Below, in pieces: positions 11,033 to 21,040 of a DNA stretch of 64,000 nt. The stretch covers positions 82,471 through 146,470 of the forward strand of contig MU657165.1 of the NCBI GenBank assembly GCA_026770575.1. The letters are read 5' to 3'. The DNA comes from Pelagophyceae sp. CCMP2097 (taxonomy: Eukaryota > Sar > Pelagophyceae). The stretch's first letter is position 1. Every line of letters begins with the position of its first letter. Under the pieces are notes generated by a model. The model saw only the letters and a program-made list of their open reading frames with translations. It was not told where the DNA came from and searched no databases. The position numbers and the translations under genes are program-made.

Positions 11033-11902
11033 TCACGTGGGTCGTCGTTGGGTCAGTTGTGCGGCGCTGGCCTCTGTGAGCAGCCACTCCACGGCCGTCC
11101 CGTCGTTTGCGGAAATGAGCCCCGCGGGCAGGCCGTGGCCCGCGGGCCCGAGCGCGGCGGCGACCATGCCGGCCTGCGCCGCCTTGCCCGCGGAAATGAG
11201 CACAAGGCGCGCGGAGCCGATGGCATCAATCGTCAAAGTGACGCCGCCCTTGCCCGCCGCGGGGACGCACACCGCCCCCCGGCTCTCCAGGACCTGCGGG
11301 CTGCCGGGGTAGAGCGACGCCGTGTGTCCGTCGGCGCCGCTGCCGAGGAGCACCAAATCTAAAGCGGGCAACCCCGATCGCTCGGAGCGGCCGACGACGC
11401 CCTCGGGCTGAGCCCGGAGGAGGGCCTCGTAGTCCGCCGCCGACTTTGCGGGGTCGCCGGCGGGCACGCGGTGCACGTTGGCCGCGGGGACGCCGCACTC
11501 GGCGATGAACGCGGCGCCTTCGAAGCACTTGCCCGCCGTCTCGCCCTCGGTGCGCTCGTTGCCGAAGAATACGTGGAACTTTGAAAAGTCGATTCGCGCG
11601 TCGTCGATAAGCGTCTTCAGCGGCGCTACGGTCGTGCCCGACCCGACGGAGACCGAGAAGCCGCCCTTGCGGCCGATGCAGTCCACCGCGAGAGCGGCGA
11701 TGCGGCCGCGGATGAAGTTCGACAGCGCGGTGTCGTCGGCGAAGATGCGGTACGCGCGGCCGTCGGGGAGCTGTGTCGCCGCGCTCTGTGAAGCCGCCGC
11801 GCCTTTCGACGGCGCACCTCGCGGCGTCACCGCGCTCCGCGGCGGCGGCGGCGACAGGGATTCGACGGCCGCGACGCAGCATAGAGCCACGAGCAACCTC
11901 AT
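11033..11902 (-). CDS. PGLS: 6-phosphogluconolactonase
   Basis: An intronless 289-codon gene for the second step of the oxidative pentose phosphate pathway. The signature GSGADGHTASLYPG is near residue 188. The FHVFFGNERTEG segment and the TLTIDAIGSARLVLISAGK segment near the C-terminal third are also conserved. The first ~20 residues (MRLLVALCCVAAVESLS) are a hydrophobic signal-peptide-like leader followed by a Pro/Ser/Ala-rich stretch. This suggests a bipartite plastid leader or secretory entry, although no Phe follows the predicted cleavage site. It lies 239 bp from the SMC5 start on the same strand and is divergent from the next gene. Confidence 0.92.
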   Translation of the reverse strand: MRLLVALCCVAAVESLSPPPPRSAVTPRGAPSKGAAASQSAATQLPDGRAYRIFADDTALSNFIRGRIAALAVDCIGRKGGFSVSVGSGTTVAPLKTLIDDARIDFSKFHVFFGNERTEGETAGKCFEGAAFIAECGVPAANVHRVPAGDPAKSAADYEALLRAQPEGVVGRSERSGLPALDLVLLGSGADGHTASLYPGSPQVLESRGAVCVPAAGKGGVTLTIDAIGSARLVLISAGKAAQAGMVAAALGPAGHGLPAGLISANDGTAVEWLLTEASAAQLTQRRPT

Positions 11903-12135
11903 CGCCGCCGCAGATCCCCGGGCGTACGGCCGGTCTTTGACCCTCGCGATCGCCGAATTGGCGCTTTGAAATTTTCAGGACCGCCGGAGCGATCTTTTCA
12001 TTGGTCGTCCGAGACGGGACGTCCGCGCCGGCTCGTGTCCGGGACGTGGATCTTTCCTTCCGAGTCGGGGCTGTCAAGGCCGACCCCGGGTTCAGCTTAC
12101 GGCCTCTAAAAGAGTCTCGAGCTTGCGGCCCGTCG

Positions 12136-14648
12136 ATGACGTGGGCGGCGCTCTTCGTCTTGCTGCTGCGGCCCGCGTCGGGCTTGGAGCGTTGCGTCGC
12201 GCGCGGCGCCGCCGCGGTTTGGCCCGCCGAGGCGGAGCCGAACGGCATCGTCCTGCCGCGCCCCTGGCCGCCGCGGCCGGGGGGCGACGTCTATTTAGAA
12301 TGGGGCTCGGACCCTCCGCGAGCGTGTACGCCCCCGACGTATTTGAAGCAGCCGCCGCCAACGATCCGCGTCGACGTCGGGTGACAGCTCTTCGACGACG
12401 ACTTTCTCCTCGACGCATCGCTCTTGAGCGGCGTATCGCAGAAGCGGGGGCAGGCAAAGGTGGCGAGCCACGCCGTGCTGGTGCCGAACAAGCGCCGCGC
12501 AGCGTCGGCGAAACCCGCGTTTGCGCGCGCTACGCGGGCGGCAGGGGCGTCGGGGGAGGCGTCGAGCGTAGGCCGTGGGAGACGGGCATGGGCCGGACGG
12601 CGCGGCCCTTTGGCGACGGCGCGCTGGTGGACCCTCTCAACTCGTCGCGCATCTTGATGTGGTACCGCTGCGGCTGGCGCGGGCGGCGCGGGCAGACGTG
12701 CCTCGCCGTCTCCGGCGACGGGGGCCGTCACTTTGAGAAGCCGAAGCTCGACAAGGCGGGCACCAACGTCGTGATCACGTCGCAGCATTCGCAACATGTC
12801 GAAGCGTTCGACGTCGCCTACGACTTTCTCGCCCGGCCGCGCAGATTCATCGCGCAACGTATGGAGTACACGACGCACGGGAAGGTGTACGGCCCCTATG
12901 AGACGTACACGTCGCACGACGGCCGCAGCTGGCGCAAGCGCCCGGCGGCGCAGCAGCAAAGCCCAATGGCCGACCGGTCGACGTTCTTCCTCAACCCTCT
13001 ACGGTCGAAGCCCGTCTGGACCTGGTCGCTCCGAGAAAACATGTGCCGCGGCGGGCCATCGTTGCACATGCAGCCGCAGAATCCACGAGTCTCCTCGCGG
13101 GACGCTCCTCACAAGCGCGCACCGCAAGTTCGCGCCCTTCCTTGGAGCCTACTTTCAGTGCCTCCAAAAAAGAAATCAAGCCTCTGGGACTCGTGCCCTG
13201 GACGGCGATTGACCGAGAAGACTGCGGCTTCAGGCGCGCGGCCGTGTCTCCATTTCGCGAAGGACATTTCGCGAAGGAGACGTATGGAGAGCTCGCAGAC
13301 GAGGGCCGTCGGCGACCCTATTCGGCTCTAGGCAGTGCGACGTCTACAATGCGAGTTTTTCACCCTCGAGTTTTTCACCCTGGGGAGTCGTGTGATGCCA
13401 CGTGCCGAAACGCGTCTGCGATGAGGTGGACGGCGTCGCGTACGAGTCGGTGCTCCTGCACGCCCTCGCCATCCTCCACGGACCCTACTCCGGCCAGCCG
13501 CGCCGGCGGCAAACCGAAAACGTCGAGACGCGGCAGACGGGGGCTCCCGAAACGCGCGCCGGAACATTTCCATGGCAGAGGTGAGACTCATCTCGAGGCG
13601 GCGAGCGGAAGAACAATTCGATCCACCTCGGCTTTTCTCGCGACGGCTTGCACATCTCGCGGCCGCCAGGGATGCGGCGCAAGTTTATCCAAGTTTATGC
13701 GGCGCAAGTTTATCCAAGTTTATGCGGCGCAAGTTTATCCAAGTTTATGCGGCGCAAGTTTATCGAAGCCCCTCCGAGCCTGGCAAACCTCCAGGTTCGA
13801 AGCGACCGCGCGCGCGTCGTCGACTCTTCGATTCGTAGCACGCGTCGGGCTCGCCCATCGTCGTCGGCGCCGGTTCGACTGCGGAGAAGCTGCACTTTTT
13901 TACGGCTACGGGACCGTCATGATCGGCGTCATCAGCCGACTCGGAGGCAAGCCGAGGTTCAACCTGGACAAGGCGAAAGAGACAATCTACAGCACTTCGA
14001 GGCGCCGCGCCGCGCCAAAGGCAAACGCGGGTCGCCAAAGGCGCAGTCAAGGGCGGCTTCAGAGGCTTCAGAGACCGCAATCCTTGCGACGCGCCGCGAT
14101 GCCGGGTGCCTCTCAACTCGACGACCGGAACTAGGGCACGGGCCTCGCGGTGCTGCGGCGCGACGGCTTCGCCGGGCTCGAGCCCGCCGCGGCCGCGCCC
14201 GCGGTTATCGTCACCAAGCCGCTGGGCTTTAGTCGGGGCGACGACGTCTACGTCAACGTCCTCCTCCGGAGCGCCGGCGCCCGCCTCGACGTCGAGGTTT
14301 TGGACGCCTCGACGCTCGAAAAACTCTGCGACGTCAGAAGCGCCACATTGCGCGGGCCCCTCGACTCGACGAGGCACAAGCTCACCATCAGCGGCCTCGA
14401 AAAGCACGCGCACGAGCGGCTCCGCGCCCACCCGCGTCGGCGACGAGAGTCGGAAAACCATGAAAGGGAACGGTCGCCTCGTTGTCGCACCCGTCGATCG
14501 TCGCCCCGCTCTAGGTTTTCGCTTCAAGCTCCACGGAGGCATGCTCTACTCGTTTTGGGTCACGTCGTCGCGGCTCGGCAGCTCCGGCGGCTTCCTCGGC
14601 GGCGGCGCCATCGGGCGAGTCAACTTCGCCTATGACGCGGGCGAGTAA
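12136..14648 (+). CDS. Secreted glycoside-hydrolase-like protein (exons partly unresolved)
   Basis: The gene starts with a signal peptide (MTWAALFVLLLRPASG). Readable exon pieces include GDGALVDPLNSSRILMWYRC, SGDGGRHFEKPKLD, RFIAQRMEYT and GPYETYTSHDGRSW (12600-12960). Next comes DEVDGVAYESVLLHALA (13420-13480), then GFSRDGLHISRPPG (13640-13680). A C-terminal block holds VLRRDGFAGLEP, VTKPLGFSRGDDVYVNVLL and GFRFKLHGGMLYSFWV (14100-14580). Repeated SxDGxxW/H blades suggest a five-bladed propeller of the GH32/GH43 type. The LRRDGF and LYSFWV block resembles a C-terminal module of bacterial secreted sugar hydrolases. The catalytic acids cannot be assigned. Several introns lie between 12380 and 14100, and the 25-bp repeat array at 13674-13764 probably sits in one. 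Substrate is unknown. A frame change around 13890 near a T-run could be an intron or a sequence error. Confidence 0.5.
13674..13764. repeat. 25-bp tandem repeat, 3.6 copies
   Basis: Unit GCGGCGCAAGTTTATCC plus AAGTTTAT is repeated at 13674, 13699 and 13724, with a partial copy at 13749. The unit length is not a multiple of three, so it cannot be a clean protein repeat. It most likely lies in an intron of the secreted hydrolase-like gene, directly after the exon ending in ISRPPG. Confidence 0.85.
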
Positions 14649-14847
14649 CACGCTTTCCTATGGGGCGTTTCCCAAGCGGCGGGCAAGTCACGCGCTCCCC
14701 CAAAGCTCCCATACGGGCGGCGCCGACGGTGTCATTCCTGGGTCTTTACGAAAGGTTCCCCAAGCGCGCGGGGCGGGGAGGTCGATGGTGTTCTTCGCGC
14801 GGGCGACCGCCGCGCCGTGCGCGCGGGCCTCGTCTGGGGCAAGCGCC

Positions 14848-17800
14848 TCACATCTTCTCGTCGTCGGAAAAGTCAGCGTCGCCGTAGCGCCAGACGCCGG
14901 CTCTGCGGCTGCGCGCGGTCTGCTGCGCCAGCTTGAGCTTGTGCAGGACGCCCTCGCCGGCGGTGCACGCCGCCGCGTCGCCCGCGGCCGTCTTGGGCAG
15001 GCGCGCCAGGCCCTCGGCCACGAGCTGCTCGTTGATCGAGACGGCGCCGGCGCCGTCGGCCTCGCGCAGGAGGACGACGCGCCGCGCCGACGTGGGCGCC
15101 GACGCGCGCGGCGCGCCCCAGCCCTTGCCGCCGGCCATGGGCTTGGCATTCGGGCCAGAGTGCTCGCACACCGTCAGCGCCTGGCCCCAGGCGAGCTGGT
15201 GCAGCAGCTGCGCCGCGTCGTGGCCGTCCTCGTCGTCGACGCCGGCGACGTGGAGGTATGCGAGCTCGCACTCCATGGCCGCGGGCGCCGCGTTTGCCAG
15301 GCCCGCGGGCAGCGCGCGCAGGCGCTTCAGCGGCACGTCCGCCTCTGCGTTGCCGTAGTCGACGTAGCGCACGCGGAATGTGGGCGGCCCCGCGGCGGCC
15401 TTGGCGACGTCGAGGATCTTGGCCCGGTAGTACGACTCGCCCGACCCGTCGTTGAACAGGCAGGCGCACGTCGTGTGGCGCCGGAACTGCGCCGCCTCGG
15501 GCGCCGCCGGCGCCGGCGCGTAAAGAGCCATCTGCGCGAGGATGGTCTCTAAAGCCTTTGGGTTGTCGTGGACGTAAAAGTGGGCCCCATCGACGATTTC
15601 CGCCAGCTTTGCCGAATACTTCTTCTCATCGGCCGCCACGGCCACGGCGTTGGCCGACTCGTACTCTGCCACGGCGGCGGCGTCGGCCCAGAGGCCCAGC
15701 CGGGCCTCGCGCGCTGCGGCCTCGAGCTTGACCCAGTCGCCGCGGTTGGCGTGGCGAGAGTCCAGGCGAGCAAAGCCGCGCTGCAGCAGGTCCGACTCCA
15801 GGTCCGTCTTCGAGCCCTCGATTCGGATGGAGCCGAGGCCGACGCCGTTGCGGTCCATGTCGTCGATGGTCACGTCGACGTCGCGCTGCAGCACCGTCCG
15901 CCGCAGAAACGCCTTGGCCGCCTCGCCGCCGGCGTCGGCCGTGGCGCGCTGCAGGGAAGCGGCGCCCGGCGCGCGGCAGGCGGACAGCGCGAAGATGACG
16001 ACGCAGTGCTCGTTGGCCGAGACGGGGATGCGGAGCTTGACGCGCGAACCGGAGAAAACCGCCTCCACAAAGCCCTTGAGCTGCCGCGCGCGCTGCAGGC
16101 CCGGCAGGAAGGCCTTTGCCTTCTTCATGTCCGACGTGAGGTCGACGAGGCGCGGGCCCGGGGCCGGACCGCCCTTTTCCGAATGCATCTTCAACTTCTT
16201 CGTCTTGGCAATTTTTTCCGCGGCCACCAAGTCGTCGTAGCGCGCCGGCCGCTCCTCGGAGGACCGCGGCGGGTTGACCAGCGCCAGGCCCTCGGAGACG
16301 AGGCGCTCCGCGACGTCGACAACTAGACAAGGCAAAGTGAGATACAAACATCTGAAGAGGGGTCCAACTCTCATCAGAGCGTGGGGCCCGCCACTTTGAG
16401 TGGTTTCGGGTCAAAGTGCGGGTTTTTCCGTGAATCCGATTCAAATGGATGTTTTTCCGGACCACGCCCAGAAAAAGGTTGCGTCATCGGGCGTTGTCAA
16501 ACGGCGCCACCGCGAGAGACAGTACAAAAGACGCCGGCTGCGGACCTACGATGTGCTTGGTGAGCAAAAGGTGACAACGAGGCGCGGTCCAACGTTCCCA
16601 AGTCGGTGGTGCCAGACGCTACGAGGGTCCTCGGTAGACCAACCAAGGTTTTTCAAGTCGCATCATGAATTGGATGTTTTCAGACCAAGCGCAGAAAGGT
16701 TTTCGTCATCGGACGGAGGCTCGCTCCAAGACTTGGTCGGCACCACTTCAACTGCGCAAAAGACGCCGGCTGCCGACCTAGCGTGTTGCGACGTGAGATT
16801 CAACCAAGCGCAAGGATCCGACGAGGGATCGTGGCTTCGTGGGTGGTGCCGTCTCGAGATTGAGGTTAAGGCCCTCGGGTCAAAGTGAAGGATTTTTCGT
16901 GTCGCAGCATCAACTGGATGGTTTCAGACCAAGCGCAGAAAAAGTTTTCGTCATCGGACGCTCTCTCGAAAAGGCCGGCGCCGCTGAAAGGTGAAAAGAC
17001 GCCGGTTTCGCACCCTTCTTCGCGTCGGGTGAAGCGAGCGCGACGGAGGCGAACGCGCGCATGTTCGTAGACTTCTCCGCGCCCTCGCTGGCCTGCGGCG
17101 CCAAGTCGCGGACGTACTCGACGCGCACGCGGCACTTGTGGCCGACGCAGATCTTGCGGAGCGCGTCGCGCGACTCGTCGGCCCACGGCTCGCCGGCGCG
17201 CTGCGCCTTGGCATTTGCAATGCGCGGCGCCTTGATGCCCGAGAGCGAGACGCGCAGCTCCTCGTCGGGCTTGGAAGCGCGGCAGACGCTGAGCTGGTCG
17301 CCGGATAGAGCTTCGACGACGATGGCCTCGAACGTCTCCGCGTCGACGCCGTCAATCGAACCCGCAACCTTGGGCGCCACGTACTCGCGCCAGAGGCGGA
17401 GGCGGTGCGTCTTGGCGTGCAACTCGCCGGCGCGCATGGCCGACGCCTGGTCGCCGCAGAGCGTGGAGCACGCCGGCTCGACGATTTTGGCGAGGCCCGC
17501 CTTGAGCAGCTCGACGGAAATGTTGCCCGCGGCGTGGACGACGGTGCCGAGCGCCGAGTTGCCGTTCTTGTCGACGCCGACAAGGGCGAGGTCGACGGAG
17601 CGGTGGAGGAGGCGTGTCTCGACAAAGTGTTTGGCCTCGGCCGCAAACGCCTCGCCCGCGACAGCCTCGCCGCTGCCGTCCGCCTTGGCCGCCTTTGCCA
17701 CGCGGGCGGCGCGCACGCCGGCGAGGCCCATGTTCAGCATGACCATCTCGGGCACGATCAAGACGCGCAGGTTTGAGCCGTTGGAGACGTAGTCCACGAT

Positions 17801-18683
17801 GGCCGTGCAGAGGCGCCCGCGGTAAGACTCCACGAGCGCGGCCGCGTCGACGCCGCTCCACGTCACGTCGCGCACGAGGCCCGCGCCGCCGTGCACGCCG
17901 CGGTTGGCGGCCAGGGCGTCAGCCGCGGCGGCCGCGACGTCCTCGCTGGCCTCCTTGGATGAGACGCACCACCCGGCGCGCGCGCACGCCGCGGCGAGCG
18001 ACTCGCCGGGCCCGCCGTCGGCGCCGTCGAACCAGACGTTGCCAAACGCGCGCGCCGTGGCACCGGCGTTTCGCTCGTGGCGGAACGTGACCGTCTTACC
18101 CAGCGCGAGCTTGCGGAGGAACTCGCGCGCCTCCCAGGCGTGGGGCTCGTCGGGCGCGCCGGCGCCGCGCGCGAGGCGCGGCGCCGCGCAGTCGGAGAAG
18201 GACAGCTGCAGCTCGGGCGGCGGGCCGTTGGTCGCAATGCCCATGAGCACGACCTACCCAAAAGTCCGTCGGCAAGGCCCTCGAGCGTCGAAACGAGCGG
18301 GCCGGTGGGCCCCGCCGGGGCCGCCGCCGCAGCACCCCCGGGAGGCGCGGCGCGCCGTGGTGATGCACCGCGGCCGCGTGCTGACCCCTTGCAAAATATT
18401 TGGCGTGGTTGAAGCGTGGAAACTACCGGTGTCAGACTGGCCCACGGCGTATCCCGGCGGTCCAGTCGGACGGCGCTGCATGGGCCTCGGGGGTGCGGCC
18501 CCGAAGTCGATGCCTCGTCACCCCTCAACCCGCGCCGCGCGGCCCCGGCGCGTCACCCCGCCCTGGCAAGACGCCGGTAGTTACGGTGTCGCCGGTCGGG
18601 ACGGCCTTGACGGTGGCGCGGCCCGCCGAGATGGACCCGGCGGGGGCCGCGGCGGCGCCGGCGTTGGATGCGTACGACGCCAT
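14848..18683 (-). CDS. SND1: Tudor-SN (SND1/p100 coactivator)
   Basis: Three minus-strand exons (18585-18683, 17014-18253, 14848-16322) give 937 residues, against about 910 in animals. The short first exon carries ATVKAVPTGDT. It is completed by VVLMGIATNGPPPE across a 331-nt intron, matching the start of the first staphylococcal-nuclease fold. Four SN domains follow, then the Tudor domain (about 725-790; CACLFNDGSGESYYRAK and FRVRYVDYGNAE) splitting a fifth SN domain that ends in AGVWRYGD. Tudor-SN binds and cleaves hyper-edited or structured RNA and acts in transcription, splicing and stress granules. The second intron is 691 nt, the longest resolved here, and is filled with repeats. An in-frame upstream ATG at 18740 is possible but less likely. 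Confidence 0.94.
16408..17013. repeat. Degenerate ~237-bp tandem repeat filling a Tudor-SN intron
   Basis: Three related blocks begin near 16408, 16645 and 16876. Each has a TTTTTC start and a GATGG/GATGT segment. Each then has GACCAAGCGCAGAAA (or a close variant) followed by a GTCATCGG core, and ends with AAAAGACGCCGG. The third copy runs into the intron's donor site at 17013. The blocks share clear but decayed identity, so the intron grew by duplication rather than by one recent insertion. Confidence 0.75.
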
Positions 18684-19015
18684 CGTGCAGGCCTTGAAAG
18701 TGTCGGCGAGTTGGTGGCCCACTTTGTCCCACAACGTCAAGGAGCGAGTTTCGGGGGATTACTAGGATTTGATCAGTTACTGAGCGCGGACGGACGATCG
18801 TCTGGAAAACCCGAACCGTCACGGGGACAAGCCGTTCTTTAGTCGAGAAAGAACGCCGGCGGCCGGAGCAGGCCGCCTCTTGGAATCGCACAATTGCGCC
18901 GTGCAGCCCTGATCGGGAGGCGCAACGACGGACACTCGGCAACGTCTTTCTGCCGAGCGACACCTCGCGGCGGGCTGCGTCGCGGCGGCGGCGCCGTCGC
19001 AGGCGCGCGGTGGCG
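18684..19015. other. Spacer between Tudor-SN and phosducin-like gene
   Basis: This 332-bp region lies upstream of the minus-strand Tudor-SN start and downstream of the phosducin-like stop. It presumably contains the Tudor-SN promoter. No element is recognisable. Confidence 0.4.
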
Positions 19016-20699
19016 TTAGAACATGGCGACGACCTCTGAGGCCGCGGCGCGCCTGCTCATCGGGGCCTGGCTCGGCGCGTCGCCCGCGACGGCCTTGTCG
19101 AGGAGCAGCCTAGCGCTTCTGTCGCGCGATGGAGCCCCCGGCGCCCCGCACTTACTCGAGGTCGTCCTCGGCGTCGTCGCCGATGTCGTCCGTGACGCGG
19201 CAAAGAGTGTCGACGACGGCGCCTCTGCGGTACAGCACGAGCATGGGCCTGTTCCTGACTGTTGAAAACGCGAGGAATTGGGCCTGTCCGCCTCCGTGGG
19301 ATCACTGCCGCGTCGCAACGGGCACGCACAGCACGTCGTGGTCAAAGTCCTGCTGGGCTTCTGAAAGCGTCATCGTGACGAACGCGAAGTCCGCTCGCCG
19401 CCGCGCCAACAGTTCAAGCAGCGAGTTGAGCCGCGAGCAGACGCGCAGGTTCGGCTCGTACCTGCGCCCACCATGACCGCGCGCGCCTTCGGCCAACGTG
19501 CAGTCCTCTTGACCGCAATGCTCTTCACCGCACAGCGCGCACAAAAGGGGCCTTCTTCGACATCCCTCGTGCCCTCGACGGATAGACACGGGCGCCAGAC
19601 AGGTGCACCACGACGAGGGCGTCCAGGTCGCTGACTTTGATGAACTCGTCCCTATTTCAAGCGCGTCCGTCGGGTACTTGGAAGACAGTTCTCAAACGTC
19701 GTCAGACGACGCCGCGGCCCGCCACGCACTTCGTAATGTCCTTGCGGAGTTCGCCGAAGCGCTTCGGCCGCGCCGCCGCGATTTCTAAAATGGGCCGCGC
19801 TCGACTGCGCGCGCCAAGGGGCCTCGGAAAGGACTCACGCATCTCGTTGAGCCGCGAGGCGCGGTACGCGCCGATGAAATCATCGTCGAGGCTGTTGAAA
19901 TCATCGTCGAGGCTGTCGCCGTCCGAGTCGCCTGCGCCTCGCCCCGCAGCTCGGACATTTGGCCAACCCCACTCGCGCGGTCCGCTCACCGTCGTCGTCG
20001 CGCGATTGCTTGGCCGTCGGGACGGGCGCGCCGTCGCTTCGCGCCTCGCCGCGCGCGACGCCGAGCAGCCTAGGGCGAGTCTTCGAAAGGCCCGATGCGC
20101 TCGCATGCGCTCGTATGACGCACTTGTCCGCACGTTGCTGCTTGAGCCCCATTTTCTCCGCGTACTGCATGCGCTTAAAGTAATTGTACTGCGCCACCGT
20201 CTGCTTGCCGCTCGCCAACAACGCCGAACCCGGCGCCTCGCCGTAGCGATAGGGCTACAAGAGGGCCGCGTGAGCGCTTCCCGTTAGGCGCAAGGCAGGG
20301 GCCTCGGCGCAGCGTCGCACGCCCCGTGGACACGGCGTTTCGCGTCGAGTCCCACGGCGAGCCATATCACAAATCACGTTGGGGCGGACGCGGCGTTTCG
20401 CGTCGTCGCGCTCTTTGCCCGGTTCGGCGTTGTCGAAGTAGTTCGGTTCGGCGTCTCCATCACTTTCCTCGGCGTCGCTGCCGGCGTGGAGCTGCTCGGG
20501 CCGCTCCTCGTCATCCGAGTCCTTGTCCCAGTGCGTCTTATACCTGCGAGTAGGGCAGGCTTCGGAGTAGGCCCCTGGACCAAGATCGAGGCCGCACCGC
20601 CCGGGGATGTTGGTGCGCAGAAACTTGTCCTCGAGGCCTAGAGGGGCGGTGTGGAACGCCGGCCTCTGCGCATGCGCGGGACGCACCCCAGTCACCCAT
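19016..20699 (-). CDS. Phosducin-like protein (PhLP, thioredoxin fold)
   Basis: At least ten tiny minus-strand exons: 20687-20699, 20598-20637, an exon from 20543 whose 3' end is uncertain, 20134-20254, 19839-19931, 19730-19784, 19601-19651, 19330-19461, 19156-19248 and 19016-19109. Most splices preserve phase exactly. The acidic N-terminal part ends with NYFDNAEPGKERDD. The phosducin-type helix DDDFIGAYRASRLNEM, then KRFGELRKDITKDEFIKV, precede the thioredoxin-like core ALVVVHLYEPNLRVCSRL. Next come LPMLVLYRRGAVVD and the family hallmark RVTDDIGDDAEDDLELLL. Phosducin-like proteins assist CCT in folding G-beta and actin/tubulin. Subtype is PhLP1-like by motif order. The junction after 20543 is unresolved. 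Confidence 0.85.
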
Positions 20700-21040
20700 G
20701 GCTTCGAATGGCGCCGCGAGGACGGGACAGTTCTCAGCAGGAGATTTCGGCGATATCCACACCGCGTTCCGACGCACGTTTCCCCGGGTTTCTATTTCTT
20801 CTGCTGGTGCGTCGAGGGGTGCCTCGCGGCGGCGCGACCCGGGCGGCTGGATACGCTGTTCGTGGCGTCTGCCGATCGGGAGAGGCCGCCGCGCTACGCC
20901 AAGGTTGCCCGCGGCCTGCGCCCGCGTGCGATCTGTCGCAGCGCTTGCTGGCTGGCTCTCTTAAGAAGAACGCGTTTTAGCGAATTGCGCCGACCAGAAT
21001 CACGGCTCGAGGCGCCTTGTTCTGAGTGCGGGTGCCCCCC
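20700..21040. promoter_or_regulatory. Divergent intergenic region
   Basis: This 341-bp spacer lies between the start of the minus-strand phosducin-like gene and the first recognised exon of the plus-strand sorting nexin. It is a probable bidirectional promoter. No distinct element is visible, and an upstream exon of the nexin may lie here. Confidence 0.4.

Noticed and set aside
12291..12959. 222-codon minus-strand frame
   Set aside because: It is the antisense of the secreted hydrolase-like gene; it has no motif, and the plus strand carries recognisable blade repeats.
20698..20964. Plus-strand frame beginning MASNGAARTGQFSAGDFGD
   Set aside because: Its ATG overlaps the minus-strand start of the phosducin-like gene, and no downstream exon continues it. 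Coincidental divergent overlap is more likely than a real gene, although a 5' exon of the EH-PX-BAR gene cannot be fully excluded.
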